A stretch of DNA of 32,615 nt from an uncultured Eubacterium sp. (lineage in GTDB: Bacteria > Bacillota > Clostridia > Lachnospirales > Lachnospiraceae). Location of the stretch: contig CAJOMD010000010.1 in NCBI GenBank assembly GCA_905235555.1, positions 1 to 32,615 of the forward strand, given 5' to 3'. Position 1 is the stretch's first letter. Every line of letters starts with the position of its first letter. Under the pieces are notes generated by a model. The model worked only from the letters and a program-made list of their open reading frames with translations, was not told where the DNA came from and did not search any database. This document shows positions 1 through 9,810 of the stretch, one piece after another. The position numbers and the translations under genes are program-made.

Positions 1-29
1 AAGTTTTTTAAGAAATAGGAGGTTTCATT

Positions 30-410
30 ATGGCAGACAAAAACAAAAAAACTAGTGAAGAATTAGTTGAAGCTATGGAGCATTTTATCACTACTAAATC
101 AGTGGTAGGTGAACCTATCAAAGTGGGAGATACTCTTTTATTGCCATTGGCAGATGTGTCATTTGGTATGGGTATTGGAATGTTTTCTAAAGGTGAAAAC
201 GGTACAGGTGGTGTAGGCGGAAAAATTACACCTAATGCTGTTTTGGTTCTTAAAAAGGGTTCATCAAAAATTATTAGTGTGAAAGATGCTGATGGTGTTT
301 CTAAGATTATCGATATGGTGCCTGACTTTGTCAATAAATTTGGTGACAAGGTGGGAGATAAATTCGGTAAAAAAGAAAAAGATTCAGAAACAGATAATAA
401 GGAAGAGTAA
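30..410 (+). CDS. gerW: GerW/YtfJ-family sporulation protein
   Basis: A 126-residue protein that matches the GerW (YtfJ) family. In Bacillus the family is needed for normal spore germination; outside spore-formers its role is unclear. The sequence shows the family pattern: a short charged start, a stretch reading as Val-Gly-Glu-Pro-Ile then Leu-Leu-Leu-Pro (about residues 26-40), a glycine-rich middle with Gly-Met-Gly-Ile-Gly and Gly-Gly-Val-Gly-Gly (about 46-64), a central beta-rich part, and a lysine/glutamate-rich tail. The ATG follows AGGAGG at 17-22 with ideal spacing. Its TAA shares one base with the metF ATG, so it looks co-transcribed with folate/methionine genes, an odd partner. Family assignment is firm; the role here is inferred. 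Confidence 0.88.
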   Translation: MADKNKKTSEELVEAMEHFITTKSVVGEPIKVGDTLLLPLADVSFGMGIGMFSKGENGTGGVGGKITPNAVLVLKKGSSKIISVKDADGVSKIIDMVPDFVNKFGDKVGDKFGKKEKDSETDNKEE

Positions 411-1282
411 TGAGCATAATAAAACTGTTCGAGGACAAGACTGTTTTCTCGTTTGAAGTTTTTCCACCCAAGAAAGAGAGTGGTGTTGAAACCATTTACT
501 CTACTCTAAAGGATTTAAAGGAACTAAATCCTGATTTTATTAGTGTGACTTATGGTGCTGGTGGAAGTGGAACTAATGGAGTGAGTACAGCAGATTTGTG
601 CTCTCTTATTAAAAATGAATATGGAATAGAGACCATTGCGCATTTATCTTGTCTTTATAATACTAAACAATCAGTCGATAAGATTTTAGAAGAACTACAA
701 GCTAACGATGTTAAAAATATCTTGGCGCTTCGTGGAGATCTGATTCCTGATGTTGAAATAGAAAACGATTTCAAGTATGCATCTGACTTGGTGGAATACA
801 TAAAAAGCAAAGATATGGGATTTGAGATAATTGGTGCATGTTATCCAGAAGTACATCAAGAAGCTGGGGACCTACATACTGATGTTTTGAATTTGAAGAA
901 GAAGGTGGATGCGGGAGCAAACCATCTTATTTCGCAACTATTCTTCGATAATGATTCTTTCTATACATTTATAGATGAAGCAAGAAGTGTGGGAATAGAT
1001 GTACCGGTGGAAGCAGGTATTATGCCAGTCACTAATAAAAGTCAAATTGAAAGAATGGTTTCAATGTGTGGTGCTAGTATTCCTGCCAAACTCTCAAAAC
1101 TATTACAGCGTTTTGGCGATGACAAATATGCAATGAGGGATGCTGGTATTTCATATGCGATAGACCAAATAATGGACCTTGTGGCAAACGGAGTGGACGG
1201 AATACATATTTATACTATGAATGATGCCTACGTTGCTAGAAAGATTACTGAAGCTGTTAACAATATAATGAAGTTTAAATAA
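410..1282 (+). CDS. metF: methylenetetrahydrofolate reductase
   Basis: A 290-residue MetF-type TIM-barrel flavoprotein that reduces 5,10-methylene-THF to 5-methyl-THF, the methyl donor for MetH two genes downstream. Visible family marks are the N-terminal Ser-Phe-Glu-Val-Phe-Pro-Pro-Lys (about 14-21), Val-Thr-Tyr-Gly-Ala-Gly-Gly (about 46-52), Leu-Arg-Gly-Asp (about 106-109), and Gln-Leu-Phe-Phe-Asp (about 176-180). The length fits the short bacterial class; the long C-terminal regulatory domain of eukaryotic MTHFR is absent. It starts on the last base of the gerW stop codon and ends 1 bp before the next gene, so translational coupling is likely. Anaerobes of this type often pair MetF with a separate electron-delivering partner; none is visible in this window. 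Confidence 0.95.
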   Translation: MSIIKLFEDKTVFSFEVFPPKKESGVETIYSTLKDLKELNPDFISVTYGAGGSGTNGVSTADLCSLIKNEYGIETIAHLSCLYNTKQSVDKILEELQANDVKNILALRGDLIPDVEIENDFKYASDLVEYIKSKDMGFEIIGACYPEVHQEAGDLHTDVLNLKKKVDAGANHLISQLFFDNDSFYTFIDEARSVGIDVPVEAGIMPVTNKSQIERMVSMCGASIPAKLSKLLQRFGDDKYAMRDAGISYAIDQIMDLVANGVDGIHIYTMNDAYVARKITEAVNNIMKFK

Positions 1283-1283
1283 A

Positions 1284-1886
1284 ATGAAAAAGCATAATAT
1301 TCAAATTTTAAATAAAGATTATAAAGAAGTTCTTAAAACCTTAGGATATGAAAATGATTCTCTAGATGAAAGTGTAAAAGAACTTCTTTTAGTATGTGAA
1401 AGACAGTTGCGTGAAGTAATCAATGCCTGTTTTGTTTACAGAGTGTTTGATTACAGAAATGAGACATTAATAGATTCTGGATTTGTTTTAGAGGGGGAAA
1501 CTATTAAAGAGCATTTAGATGGATATAACAAATGCGCTTGCCTTTGTGCCACACTGGGCGGAGAGGTGGATGCTCTCATTAGAAAAAAACAAGTCACATC
1601 AATGGCGGAGGCTATGATGATTGACAAGATGGCATCTTTTTTGATAGAAAAAGTATGCAATCTAGCAGAAGATATAATAATGAAAAACTTTGACGGGCGT
1701 GATAAAACTTTTAGATACGGACTAGGTTACGGAGACTTTCCTATTGAAAAACAAAAAGATTTTTTATATATGTTAGAAGCAAGTAAACAAGTAGGAGTGT
1801 ATGTGAACGAGGCATCTATGTTAATGCCTACTAAATCAGTTACGTGCTTGATTGGAATAAAAGATGATGAAAGAGTTGTTGAATAA
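1284..1886 (+). CDS. stand-alone methionine synthase reactivation-domain protein
   Basis: A 200-residue protein resembling the C-terminal activation domain of cobalamin-dependent methionine synthase, which binds S-adenosylmethionine and re-methylates oxidised cobalamin. The second half carries the family pattern: Arg-Tyr-Gly-Leu-Gly-Tyr-Gly-Asp-Phe-Pro (about residues 144-153), then Val-Gly-Val-Tyr-Val-Asn-Glu near 171-177, and Met-Leu-Met-Pro-Thr-Lys-Ser-Val (about 179-186). In enterobacterial MetH this domain is fused to the enzyme; here it is a separate chain immediately upstream of metH, whose ORF ends after the B12 domain. The stop overlaps the metH start by 23 bp, which should couple synthesis of the two parts. 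The electron donor is not evident. Function is inferred from the domain pattern and the neighbour. Confidence 0.85.
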   Translation: MKKHNIQILNKDYKEVLKTLGYENDSLDESVKELLLVCERQLREVINACFVYRVFDYRNETLIDSGFVLEGETIKEHLDGYNKCACLCATLGGEVDALIRKKQVTSMAEAMMIDKMASFLIEKVCNLAEDIIMKNFDGRDKTFRYGLGYGDFPIEKQKDFLYMLEASKQVGVYVNEASMLMPTKSVTCLIGIKDDERVVE

Positions 1887-4215
1887 AAACTACATATTGC
1901 TAGATGGAGCTATGGGAACTATGCTCCAAAAAAGTGGTGAGATGGGTGATACTTTGCCGGAGGTTTTGAATATTGAAAAACCTGAACTCATCACTAGCAT
2001 TCACAAGGCATATAAAGACGCAGGCGCGCAGATAGTATATGCTAATACTTTTGGCGCCAACAGATATAAGATGAAGGATGCAGGTTACAGCGTAGAAGAG
2101 CTTATCGGCGCTGCAGTTAATAATGCAAATTTATCCGGTGCCAAGGTAGCACTAGATATAGGACCTATTGGAAAACTTCTAGAACCACTAGGTGATTTAA
2201 GTTTTGAGGAAGCATACGATATTTTTAAAGAAGAAGTGCTAGCAGGAAAAGATGCAGACATAATTGTTATTGAAACTATGACAGATTTGCTAGAAACTAA
2301 AGCTGCGGTTTTGGCAGCCAAAGAAAACAGTGACAAGCCAGTATTTGTCACAATGACTTTTGAAGAAAACAGAAGAACATTTACGGGCGTTAGCATTGCA
2401 TCAATGTGTCATACACTACAGGGCTTGGGCGTAGATGCTTTGGGTGTTAATTGTTCGCTTGGACCAAAAGAGTTGCTTCCTATAGTGGAAGAGATAGTGG
2501 GCGAAGTGAGTATTCCTGTTATTGTAAAAGCAAATGCAGGTTTACCTGACCCTGTAAATAATGAGTACAGTCTTAAACCAGAAGATTTTGCTACACACTA
2601 TAAAGAAATGAGAAAGATGGGTGTTAAGGTTTTTGGCGGATGTTGTGGAACTACACCTGAATATATAGAGGAGATTGCAAAAGTGTTAAAGAGTGCAGAT
2701 GTAAGTGAACTTCCGCACGAGAACGCTTTGAATGTTTGTTCGCCTACAAAGACAGTGAAAGTGGATTCTCCAAAGATTATTGGTGAGAGGATAAACCCAA
2801 CTGGAAAGAAGAGATTTAAACAAGCTTTGATAGAGCAAGATATGAATTATATTTTGTCTCAAGGCATTGAGCAGGTGGATGCAGGTGCAGACATTTTGGA
2901 TGTGAATGTAGGTCTTCCTGAAATAGATGAGCCTGAGATGATGGTAAAAACTATTAAGGCATTACAGGCAGTGGTGGATGTACCGCTTCAAATTGATTCG
3001 TCAGACCCAGAGGCTATTGAGGCTGGACTTCGCGTCTACAATGGTAAGCCTATAGTAAATTCAGTAAATGGTGATGATGAAGTACTTGATTCCATACTAC
3101 CTATTGTAAAAAAATATGGAGCTTCAGTTATCGGACTGACACTTGATTCAAACGGTATTCCAAAGACGGTGGAAGACAGAATAAATATTGCTAAGAAGAT
3201 AATGGATAAAGCATTGTATTATGGAATTCCTAAGGAAGATATAATTATTGATTGTTTAACAATGACGGTGGCTACAGATCAAAACGCAGCCAAAGACACA
3301 TTAAGGGCACTTAAGTACGTGAAAGACGAATTAGGACTACGCACGATACTTGGTGTTTCAAATGTTTCTTTTGGTATGCCAAATAGACCAAGAGTTAATC
3401 AGGTGTTTTTGCATATGGCTTTAAATTATGGTTTGGATTTACCTATTATTAATCCAAACATTCCAGCTATGACAGATACTGTTAAAAACTATGGTTCTTT
3501 AGAAGAGATAGATGTTGATACATTTGACTTCTTTGAATATGCAAACATTCAAACAGAAGAAGATGATAATCAGGAGTCGGAAGAGATTGCAGACCCTAAA
3601 GAGGCTATTTTATACGCTATGCAAAAAGGGTTGTCTCAAAAAGCAGCAAGTATTACAAAGCAACTTCTAGAATCAAAAACTCCAATGGAAATCATCAATG
3701 AGTATTTGATTCCATCTCTTGATAAGATAGGTGAGCAGTTCGAAGAGGGGACATTATTTTTGCCTCAGTTAATTATGGCTGCGGACACCGCCAAGGATTG
3801 TTTTGATATTATAAAGACTCATCTAGCTAATACTGGAGAAAAGACTGAGAGCAAAGGCAAGATAATTGTAGCTACAGTAAAGGGGGATATTCACGATATA
3901 GGAAAAAATATAGTGAAGGTTATTCTTGAAAACTATGGCTATGATGTGATAGATTTAGGACGCGATGTAGCTCCTGAAAAGATACTAGAGACCACAAAGA
4001 GTGAAAATGTGAAACTAGTAGGTTTATCGGCGCTTATGACTACTACATTACCTGCAATGCAAGAAACTATTGATCTTTTAAAAGATTTAGATGATGTGAA
4101 AGTAATGGTAGGTGGGGCAGTGTTGACTGAGGATTACTCAAAGCAAATTGGAGCCGATTATTACTCAAAAGATGCGAAAATGTCGGTAGATATTGCAAAA
4201 AAAGTATTAGGATAA
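1864..4215 (+). CDS. metH: cobalamin-dependent methionine synthase, lacking its reactivation domain
   Basis: A 783-residue MetH that moves the methyl group of 5-methyl-THF via cobalamin to homocysteine. Domains in order: homocysteine-binding barrel (about 1-290) with Leu-Asp-Gly-Ala-Met-Gly-Thr near the start and zinc-ligand Gly-Gly-Cys-Cys-Gly-Thr-Thr near 258; pterin-binding barrel (about 300-550) opening with Ile-Gly-Glu-Arg-Ile-Asn-Pro-Thr-Gly; helical cap (about 570-650); and B12-binding Rossmann domain (about 660-783). The cobalt-ligand motif Gly-Asp-Ile-His-Asp-Ile-Gly places the lower-ligand histidine near 677. It ends right after the B12 domain, so it is about a third shorter than E. 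coli MetH; the missing part is encoded by the preceding gene. Two ATGs lie in tandem at 1864 and 1867 and either may be used. No terminator is obvious after it. Confidence 0.95.
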   Translation: MMKELLNKNYILLDGAMGTMLQKSGEMGDTLPEVLNIEKPELITSIHKAYKDAGAQIVYANTFGANRYKMKDAGYSVEELIGAAVNNANLSGAKVALDIGPIGKLLEPLGDLSFEEAYDIFKEEVLAGKDADIIVIETMTDLLETKAAVLAAKENSDKPVFVTMTFEENRRTFTGVSIASMCHTLQGLGVDALGVNCSLGPKELLPIVEEIVGEVSIPVIVKANAGLPDPVNNEYSLKPEDFATHYKEMRKMGVKVFGGCCGTTPEYIEEIAKVLKSADVSELPHENALNVCSPTKTVKVDSPKIIGERINPTGKKRFKQALIEQDMNYILSQGIEQVDAGADILDVNVGLPEIDEPEMMVKTIKALQAVVDVPLQIDSSDPEAIEAGLRVYNGKPIVNSVNGDDEVLDSILPIVKKYGASVIGLTLDSNGIPKTVEDRINIAKKIMDKALYYGIPKEDIIIDCLTMTVATDQNAAKDTLRALKYVKDELGLRTILGVSNVSFGMPNRPRVNQVFLHMALNYGLDLPIINPNIPAMTDTVKNYGSLEEIDVDTFDFFEYANIQTEEDDNQESEEIADPKEAILYAMQKGLSQKAASITKQLLESKTPMEIINEYLIPSLDKIGEQFEEGTLFLPQLIMAADTAKDCFDIIKTHLANTGEKTESKGKIIVATVKGDIHDIGKNIVKVILENYGYDVIDLGRDVAPEKILETTKSENVKLVGLSALMTTTLPAMQETIDLLKDLDDVKVMVGGAVLTEDYSKQIGADYYSKDAKMSVDIAKKVLG

Positions 4216-4222
4216 AAAGTAC

Positions 4223-4251
4223 TTGCAATTTATAATCGCTTTTGATAAAAT
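4223..4251 (+). promoter_or_regulatory. rpmB promoter (extended -10)
   Basis: The -35 box TTGCAA (4223-4228), a 17-bp spacer and the -10 box TAAAAT (4246-4251), preceded by TG at 4243-4244, give an extended -10. Transcription should start near 4258, giving a leader of about 50 nt that can form a 7-bp hairpin at about 4264-4288 ahead of the AGGAGGTG ribosome binding site. Confidence 0.7.
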
Positions 4252-4309
4252 ACACTTCGTGTCAAATCGATTGTTAAGTTCGATTTAATCTAAAAAAGGA
4301 GGTGCTATT

Positions 4310-4495
4310 ATGGCTAAATGTGAAATTTGCGGTAAGGGTGCTCATTTTGGAAAAGCTGTGTCTCATTCACACAGAAGATCAAGCAGAATGTGGAAATCAA
4401 ATATCAAAAAAGTTAGAGTTAAAACAGATGGAAACGCAAAGAAAATGTACGTTTGTACACAGTGTTTGAAATCTGGTAAGGTTGAGAGAGCGTAA
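4310..4495 (+). CDS. rpmB: 50S ribosomal protein L28
   Basis: A 61-residue L28, the usual length for the short Firmicutes form. It starts Met-Ala-Lys-Cys-Glu-Ile-Cys-Gly-Lys and ends with a second Cys-X2-Cys. C4/C7 and C49/C52 thus make a zinc-binding (C+) version of L28, in contrast to the zinc-free paralogues that some bacteria express under zinc starvation. The middle is basic with Ser-His-Arg-Arg, typical of rRNA contact. The ATG follows a strong AAAGGAGGTG. The gene is a single transcription unit between its own promoter and a strong terminator. The next genes, an Asp23-family protein and fakA, are its common neighbours in Firmicutes. Confidence 0.97.
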   Translation: MAKCEICGKGAHFGKAVSHSHRRSSRMWKSNIKKVRVKTDGNAKKMYVCTQCLKSGKVERA

Positions 4496-4517
4496 TTTTG
4501 TTCTGTCACTAATAAAT

Positions 4518-4550
4518 GACTGTTCAAATTGATGAACAGTCGTTTTTTTT
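4518..4550 (+). terminator. rpmB terminator
   Basis: A perfect 9-bp stem, GACTGTTCA (4518-4526) with TGAACAGTC (4533-4541), has a 6-nt loop and is followed by G and a run of eight T. A classic intrinsic terminator. Confidence 0.93.
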
Positions 4551-4585
4551 ATATGAAACCACTATATTTTTAGGCAAAAAAATAG

Positions 4586-4591
4586 TATAAT
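4586..4591 (+). promoter_or_regulatory. candidate -10 box for the Asp23-family operon
   Basis: A perfect TATAAT lies about 30 bp upstream of the next start codon and just after the rpmB terminator, where a new promoter is needed. I see no good -35 box at normal spacing (4563-4568 reads TATATT), so the call rests on the -10 and its position. Confidence 0.45.
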
Positions 4592-4622
4592 AAATTGACT
4601 ATGGTTAATAGGAGGATAAGTC

Positions 4623-4982
4623 ATGAAAGGTAAATTAGATACAGACTTAGGCCAGGTATTGATTAGCCCTGATGTTATTGCACAGTACGCTGCAGAGACT
4701 GCTTATGAGTGCTTTGGTATCGTGGGAATGGCTATGGTAAGCGTAAAAGATGGACTTGTAAAGCTATTAAAAAGAACAAGTTCTACAATGGGTATCAATG
4801 TAGAAATTGATGAAAAGAATGAGATCTCTATAGACTTTCATATTATTGTTTCATACGGAGTAAATATTGTCACAATAGCAGACAATATTATTTCAAGTGT
4901 GAAATATAAGGTTGAAGAATTTACAGGCATGAAGGTAAAGAAAATAAACGTTATTGTTGAAGGTGTTAGAGTAATAGACTAA
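4623..4982 (+). CDS. Asp23/Gls24-family (YloU-like) envelope-associated protein
   Basis: A 119-residue Asp23/Gls24-family protein. The family is linked to cell-envelope stress in Gram-positives; the YloU-type member is nearly always beside fakA, as here. Sequence marks: a start with Asp-Leu-Gly-Gln-Val-Leu-Ile-Ser-Pro-Asp-Val-Ile, then Ala-Ala-Glu-Thr-Ala-Tyr-Glu-Cys-Phe-Gly-Ile-Val-Gly-Met, a conserved core, and a C-terminal Val-Lys-Lys-Ile-Asn-Val-Ile-Val-Glu-Gly-Val. There is no signal peptide or membrane span. The ATG follows AGGAGG (4610-4615). A 52-bp gap to fakA contains no terminator, so the two genes are probably co-transcribed. The exact biochemical role is unknown. Confidence 0.9.
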   Translation: MKGKLDTDLGQVLISPDVIAQYAAETAYECFGIVGMAMVSVKDGLVKLLKRTSSTMGINVEIDEKNEISIDFHIIVSYGVNIVTIADNIISSVKYKVEEFTGMKVKKINVIVEGVRVID

Positions 4983-5034
4983 TAAGGATTAATTATAGAA
5001 TAAAGTAATATTTATTACTTTAGGAGGAATTATC

Positions 5035-6720
5035 GTGGAATTAATGAGTATAAGCGCCGAATTGCTACAAAAGGCTTTTATTGCTGGCGCAAAGAATTTA
5101 GAGGCAAATAAAGAATACATAAACGAATTAAACGTATTTCCAGTTCCAGATGGAGATACAGGTACTAATATGACACTAACTATTATGTCTGCGGCACAGG
5201 AAGTTGGTAGTATTGATAAACCAGATATGGAAACTGTTTCCAAGGCTATCTCATCTGGATCACTGCGTGGTGCTAGAGGTAATTCTGGTGTTATTTTGTC
5301 CCAGTTGTTTAGAGGATTTACTAGAGAAATTAAGAAAGAACAAGAGATTAATGTAGAAATTCTATCTAGAGCTTGTAATAAAGCTGTAGAGACTGCGTAT
5401 AAGGCTGTTATGAAGCCTAAAGAAGGTACTATACTTACAGTTGCTAAGGGTATGGCTGAAAAAGCTGAAGAATTAGTGGCAGAGAGTGAAGATTTAATTT
5501 TTGTGGTTGATGAAATTATCAAGCATGGTGATTATGTTTTAAGTCAGACTCCTGAAATGCTACCAGTTCTTAAGGAAGCTGGAGTGGTAGACTCTGGCGG
5601 AGAAGGCCTTATGACTGTTGTTAAGGGTGCTTACGATGCGCTCCAAGGCAAAGAAATAGACTACACTTTGGAAGGCACTTCAAAGTCTGGTGGCGGAGCT
5701 AACCTAGATGACATTGAAATAGAAGAAGCAAATATTAAGTTCGGTTACTGTACTGAATTTATTATAAATCTAGATAATCCATTGGATGAAGATGAAGAAG
5801 ATAAATTCAAAGAATTCTTGCATTCAATTGGTGATTCTATTGTAATGGTGGCTGATGATGAAATCGTAAAAGTGCACGTTCACACAAATCAACCAGGCGA
5901 GGCATTTACTAGAGCCTTAACTTATGGTTCTTTGTCGAGGATGAAAGTGGACAACATGCGTGAAGAACATCATGAGCGTCTAATTCAAAATGCTGAAAAG
6001 AGAGCTAAAGAGCAGGCAGAAGCTGACAAGAAGGCTGAAGCCAAGAAGGATGAGCCTAGAAAAGAAAATGGATTTATCGCAGTTTCTGTGGGTGAAGGTT
6101 TGGACGAAGTATTCAAGAGTCTAGAGATAGATGCTATCATTTCTGGTGGTCAGACTATGAACCCAAGTACAGATGATATTCTAAAGGCTGTAGATAAGGT
6201 AAATGCAGATAATATCTTTATACTTCCAAACAACACAAACATTATTCTGGCTGCACAACAGGCAGAGATTCTTTTGGAAGACAAGAAACTTATTGTTATA
6301 CCTTCGAAGACTATTCCTCAGGGAATTGCAGCTATGCTAGGATTCATCCCAGGCGAGAGTCCAGATGATAATAAAGAATCTATGATCGAAAGTATGAGTG
6401 GTATAGCAACAGGTGAAATCACTTATGCTGTTAGAGATACAGTGATAGATGATCACGAGATTAAAGAAGGAAATATCATGGGTATCGGAGATGAAGGTAT
6501 CTTAGCTGTAGGTGAGGACCTAGAAGCTACTACTATAGAAATGATTGATGCTATGGTAGATGAAGATTCTGGAATGATTAGCGTATATTACGGCGAAGAT
6601 GTGAAAGAAGAAGACGCTAATAAATTAGTAGAGAAACTAGAAAAGAAATTCCCAGATGTAGAAGTAGAATGCTATATGGGTGGACAGCCTGTATACTATT
6701 ACATTACTTCTGTGGAATAG
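5035..6720 (+). CDS. fakA: DAK2-domain fatty acid kinase subunit (FakA/YloV)
   Basis: A 561-residue protein of the FakA/YloV family. FakA is the ATP-binding subunit that, with a FakB lipid carrier, phosphorylates exogenous fatty acids for phospholipid synthesis. The DAK2 nucleotide-binding domain is N-terminal, with Asn-Val-Phe-Pro-Val-Pro-Asp-Gly-Asp-Thr-Gly-Thr-Asn-Met at 33-46 holding the Mg-binding aspartates, and Arg-Gly-Ala-Arg-Gly-Asn-Ser-Gly near 79-86. A charged Lys/Glu/Ala linker (about 320-345) leads to the C-terminal domain. I chose GTG at 5035 because AGGAGG (5022-5027) lies 7 nt upstream; the in-frame ATG at 5044 is possible but farther. Only 9 bp separate it from the next gene. 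No fakB is in the window. Confidence 0.92.
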   Translation: MELMSISAELLQKAFIAGAKNLEANKEYINELNVFPVPDGDTGTNMTLTIMSAAQEVGSIDKPDMETVSKAISSGSLRGARGNSGVILSQLFRGFTREIKKEQEINVEILSRACNKAVETAYKAVMKPKEGTILTVAKGMAEKAEELVAESEDLIFVVDEIIKHGDYVLSQTPEMLPVLKEAGVVDSGGEGLMTVVKGAYDALQGKEIDYTLEGTSKSGGGANLDDIEIEEANIKFGYCTEFIINLDNPLDEDEEDKFKEFLHSIGDSIVMVADDEIVKVHVHTNQPGEAFTRALTYGSLSRMKVDNMREEHHERLIQNAEKRAKEQAEADKKAEAKKDEPRKENGFIAVSVGEGLDEVFKSLEIDAIISGGQTMNPSTDDILKAVDKVNADNIFILPNNTNIILAAQQAEILLEDKKLIVIPSKTIPQGIAAMLGFIPGESPDDNKESMIESMSGIATGEITYAVRDTVIDDHEIKEGNIMGIGDEGILAVGEDLEATTIEMIDAMVDEDSGMISVYYGEDVKEEDANKLVEKLEKKFPDVEVECYMGGQPVYYYITSVE

Positions 6721-6729
6721 GAGAGTTTA

Positions 6730-8708
<1,979 letters not shown>

Positions 8709-8722
8709 GAGGTAATTATAAG

Positions 8723-9778
8723 ATGAAAAGAATAATATCTATTGTTTTAACTGTTGCACTAGCCGCTACATTGTTTGTAGGTTGTAGCTGTGGACAGAGT
8801 CAGAAGATTGATAAGGAAGCAGGTTACGACGTTGATAAGTATATTAAACTAGGAAAGTATGCTGGATTTAAATACGATATTGACCAAAAGAAGTTTGACA
8901 ATTTGCTTGAAGAAAAAACATATGAGGCTACTGAAGTAAGTAGAGCAGCAAAAATAGGTGATGAGATTGAATTCTCATATACTGGATACATAAAAAATAA
9001 AAAGGTGAAAGATTTAAGTCAGGAAAGTATCGCTGCTGAAACAGACCAGAAAGACAACGAAGTTTATTTGAAGTTTACAAATGCACTTATTGGAAAAAAG
9101 AAAGGCGATACAGCTACTGTAAAACTAACGGGTAAAGAGGCTACTAAGATTTCTAACACCGATAAAAAGTATACTGACGATGCCACCTTTAAACTAAAGG
9201 TTAAAGAAGTGAGCAAAGTTAATCATCCTAAAGTTACTGATGAATGGGTTAAGAATGAGAGTAACGAAGATGCTAAAAACGTGGATGAATTCTTCCAGAT
9301 TATTGAGGCTGAACTAGATGATAATGCCATAGCTGATGTATGGCAGATGGCAGTAGATAAAGCCACAATGAATTCTTGGCCTCCAGAACTATACAATAAG
9401 GTTAAAGACGAGGAGGAAGCCGACGCTAACTATAACGCTGATCAATGGGATATGTCCCTTAAAGAGTATTATGCAATGAATGGCGACACAGAAGAAAGTC
9501 TTGAGAAAGAATACATGAACCAAGTTAAATCTACATTGGTTATGTGGGCTATCGCCAAAAAAGAAGATATCACTGTTAGCGCCAAGGAAATAGAACAGAA
9601 ATATAATGATTTATATGTAGAATTAAAAGATGACGATGAGATTAAGACATTAGCTGATGTTAAGAAAGAGTATTCTAAGGCTGAGATTAAAGAAGCTGTT
9701 TACTTGGAAAAAGCTCAGAAGTTTGTCTATAAACACTCTACAATCAAGAAATCATATAAGGTACATAATAACAAGTAA
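8723..9778 (+). CDS. trigger-factor-like lipoprotein, probable extracytoplasmic peptidyl-prolyl isomerase/chaperone
   Basis: A 351-residue predicted lipoprotein. The N-terminus has Lys-Arg, a hydrophobic segment and a lipobox-like Phe-Val-Gly-Cys with Cys21; Phe at -3 is less usual, and a second Cys follows at 23. Residues about 70-170 look like an FKBP domain: Gly-Asp-Glu-Ile-Glu-Phe-Ser-Tyr-Thr-Gly-Tyr, then Asn-Ala-Leu-Ile-Gly-Lys-Lys-Lys-Gly-Asp-Thr. The rest is lysine/glutamate-rich and helical, as in the trigger-factor C-terminal chaperone arm. Similar trigger-factor-like lipoproteins occur across Lachnospiraceae. It would act on the outer face of the membrane in folding exported proteins. 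Isomerase activity is uncertain because several aromatic pocket residues of classical FKBPs are not evident. The next gene is also secreted. Confidence 0.75.
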   Translation: MKRIISIVLTVALAATLFVGCSCGQSQKIDKEAGYDVDKYIKLGKYAGFKYDIDQKKFDNLLEEKTYEATEVSRAAKIGDEIEFSYTGYIKNKKVKDLSQESIAAETDQKDNEVYLKFTNALIGKKKGDTATVKLTGKEATKISNTDKKYTDDATFKLKVKEVSKVNHPKVTDEWVKNESNEDAKNVDEFFQIIEAELDDNAIADVWQMAVDKATMNSWPPELYNKVKDEEEADANYNADQWDMSLKEYYAMNGDTEESLEKEYMNQVKSTLVMWAIAKKEDITVSAKEIEQKYNDLYVELKDDDEIKTLADVKKEYSKAEIKEAVYLEKAQKFVYKHSTIKKSYKVHNNK

Positions 9779-9810
9779 ATATTTAGACCGACGCAAAGGA
9801 GGTATCAAGA

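Noticed and set aside
4989..5522. A 177-residue minus-strand ORF opposite fakA
   Set aside because: It is the mirror of the conserved fakA reading frame and has no family resemblance.
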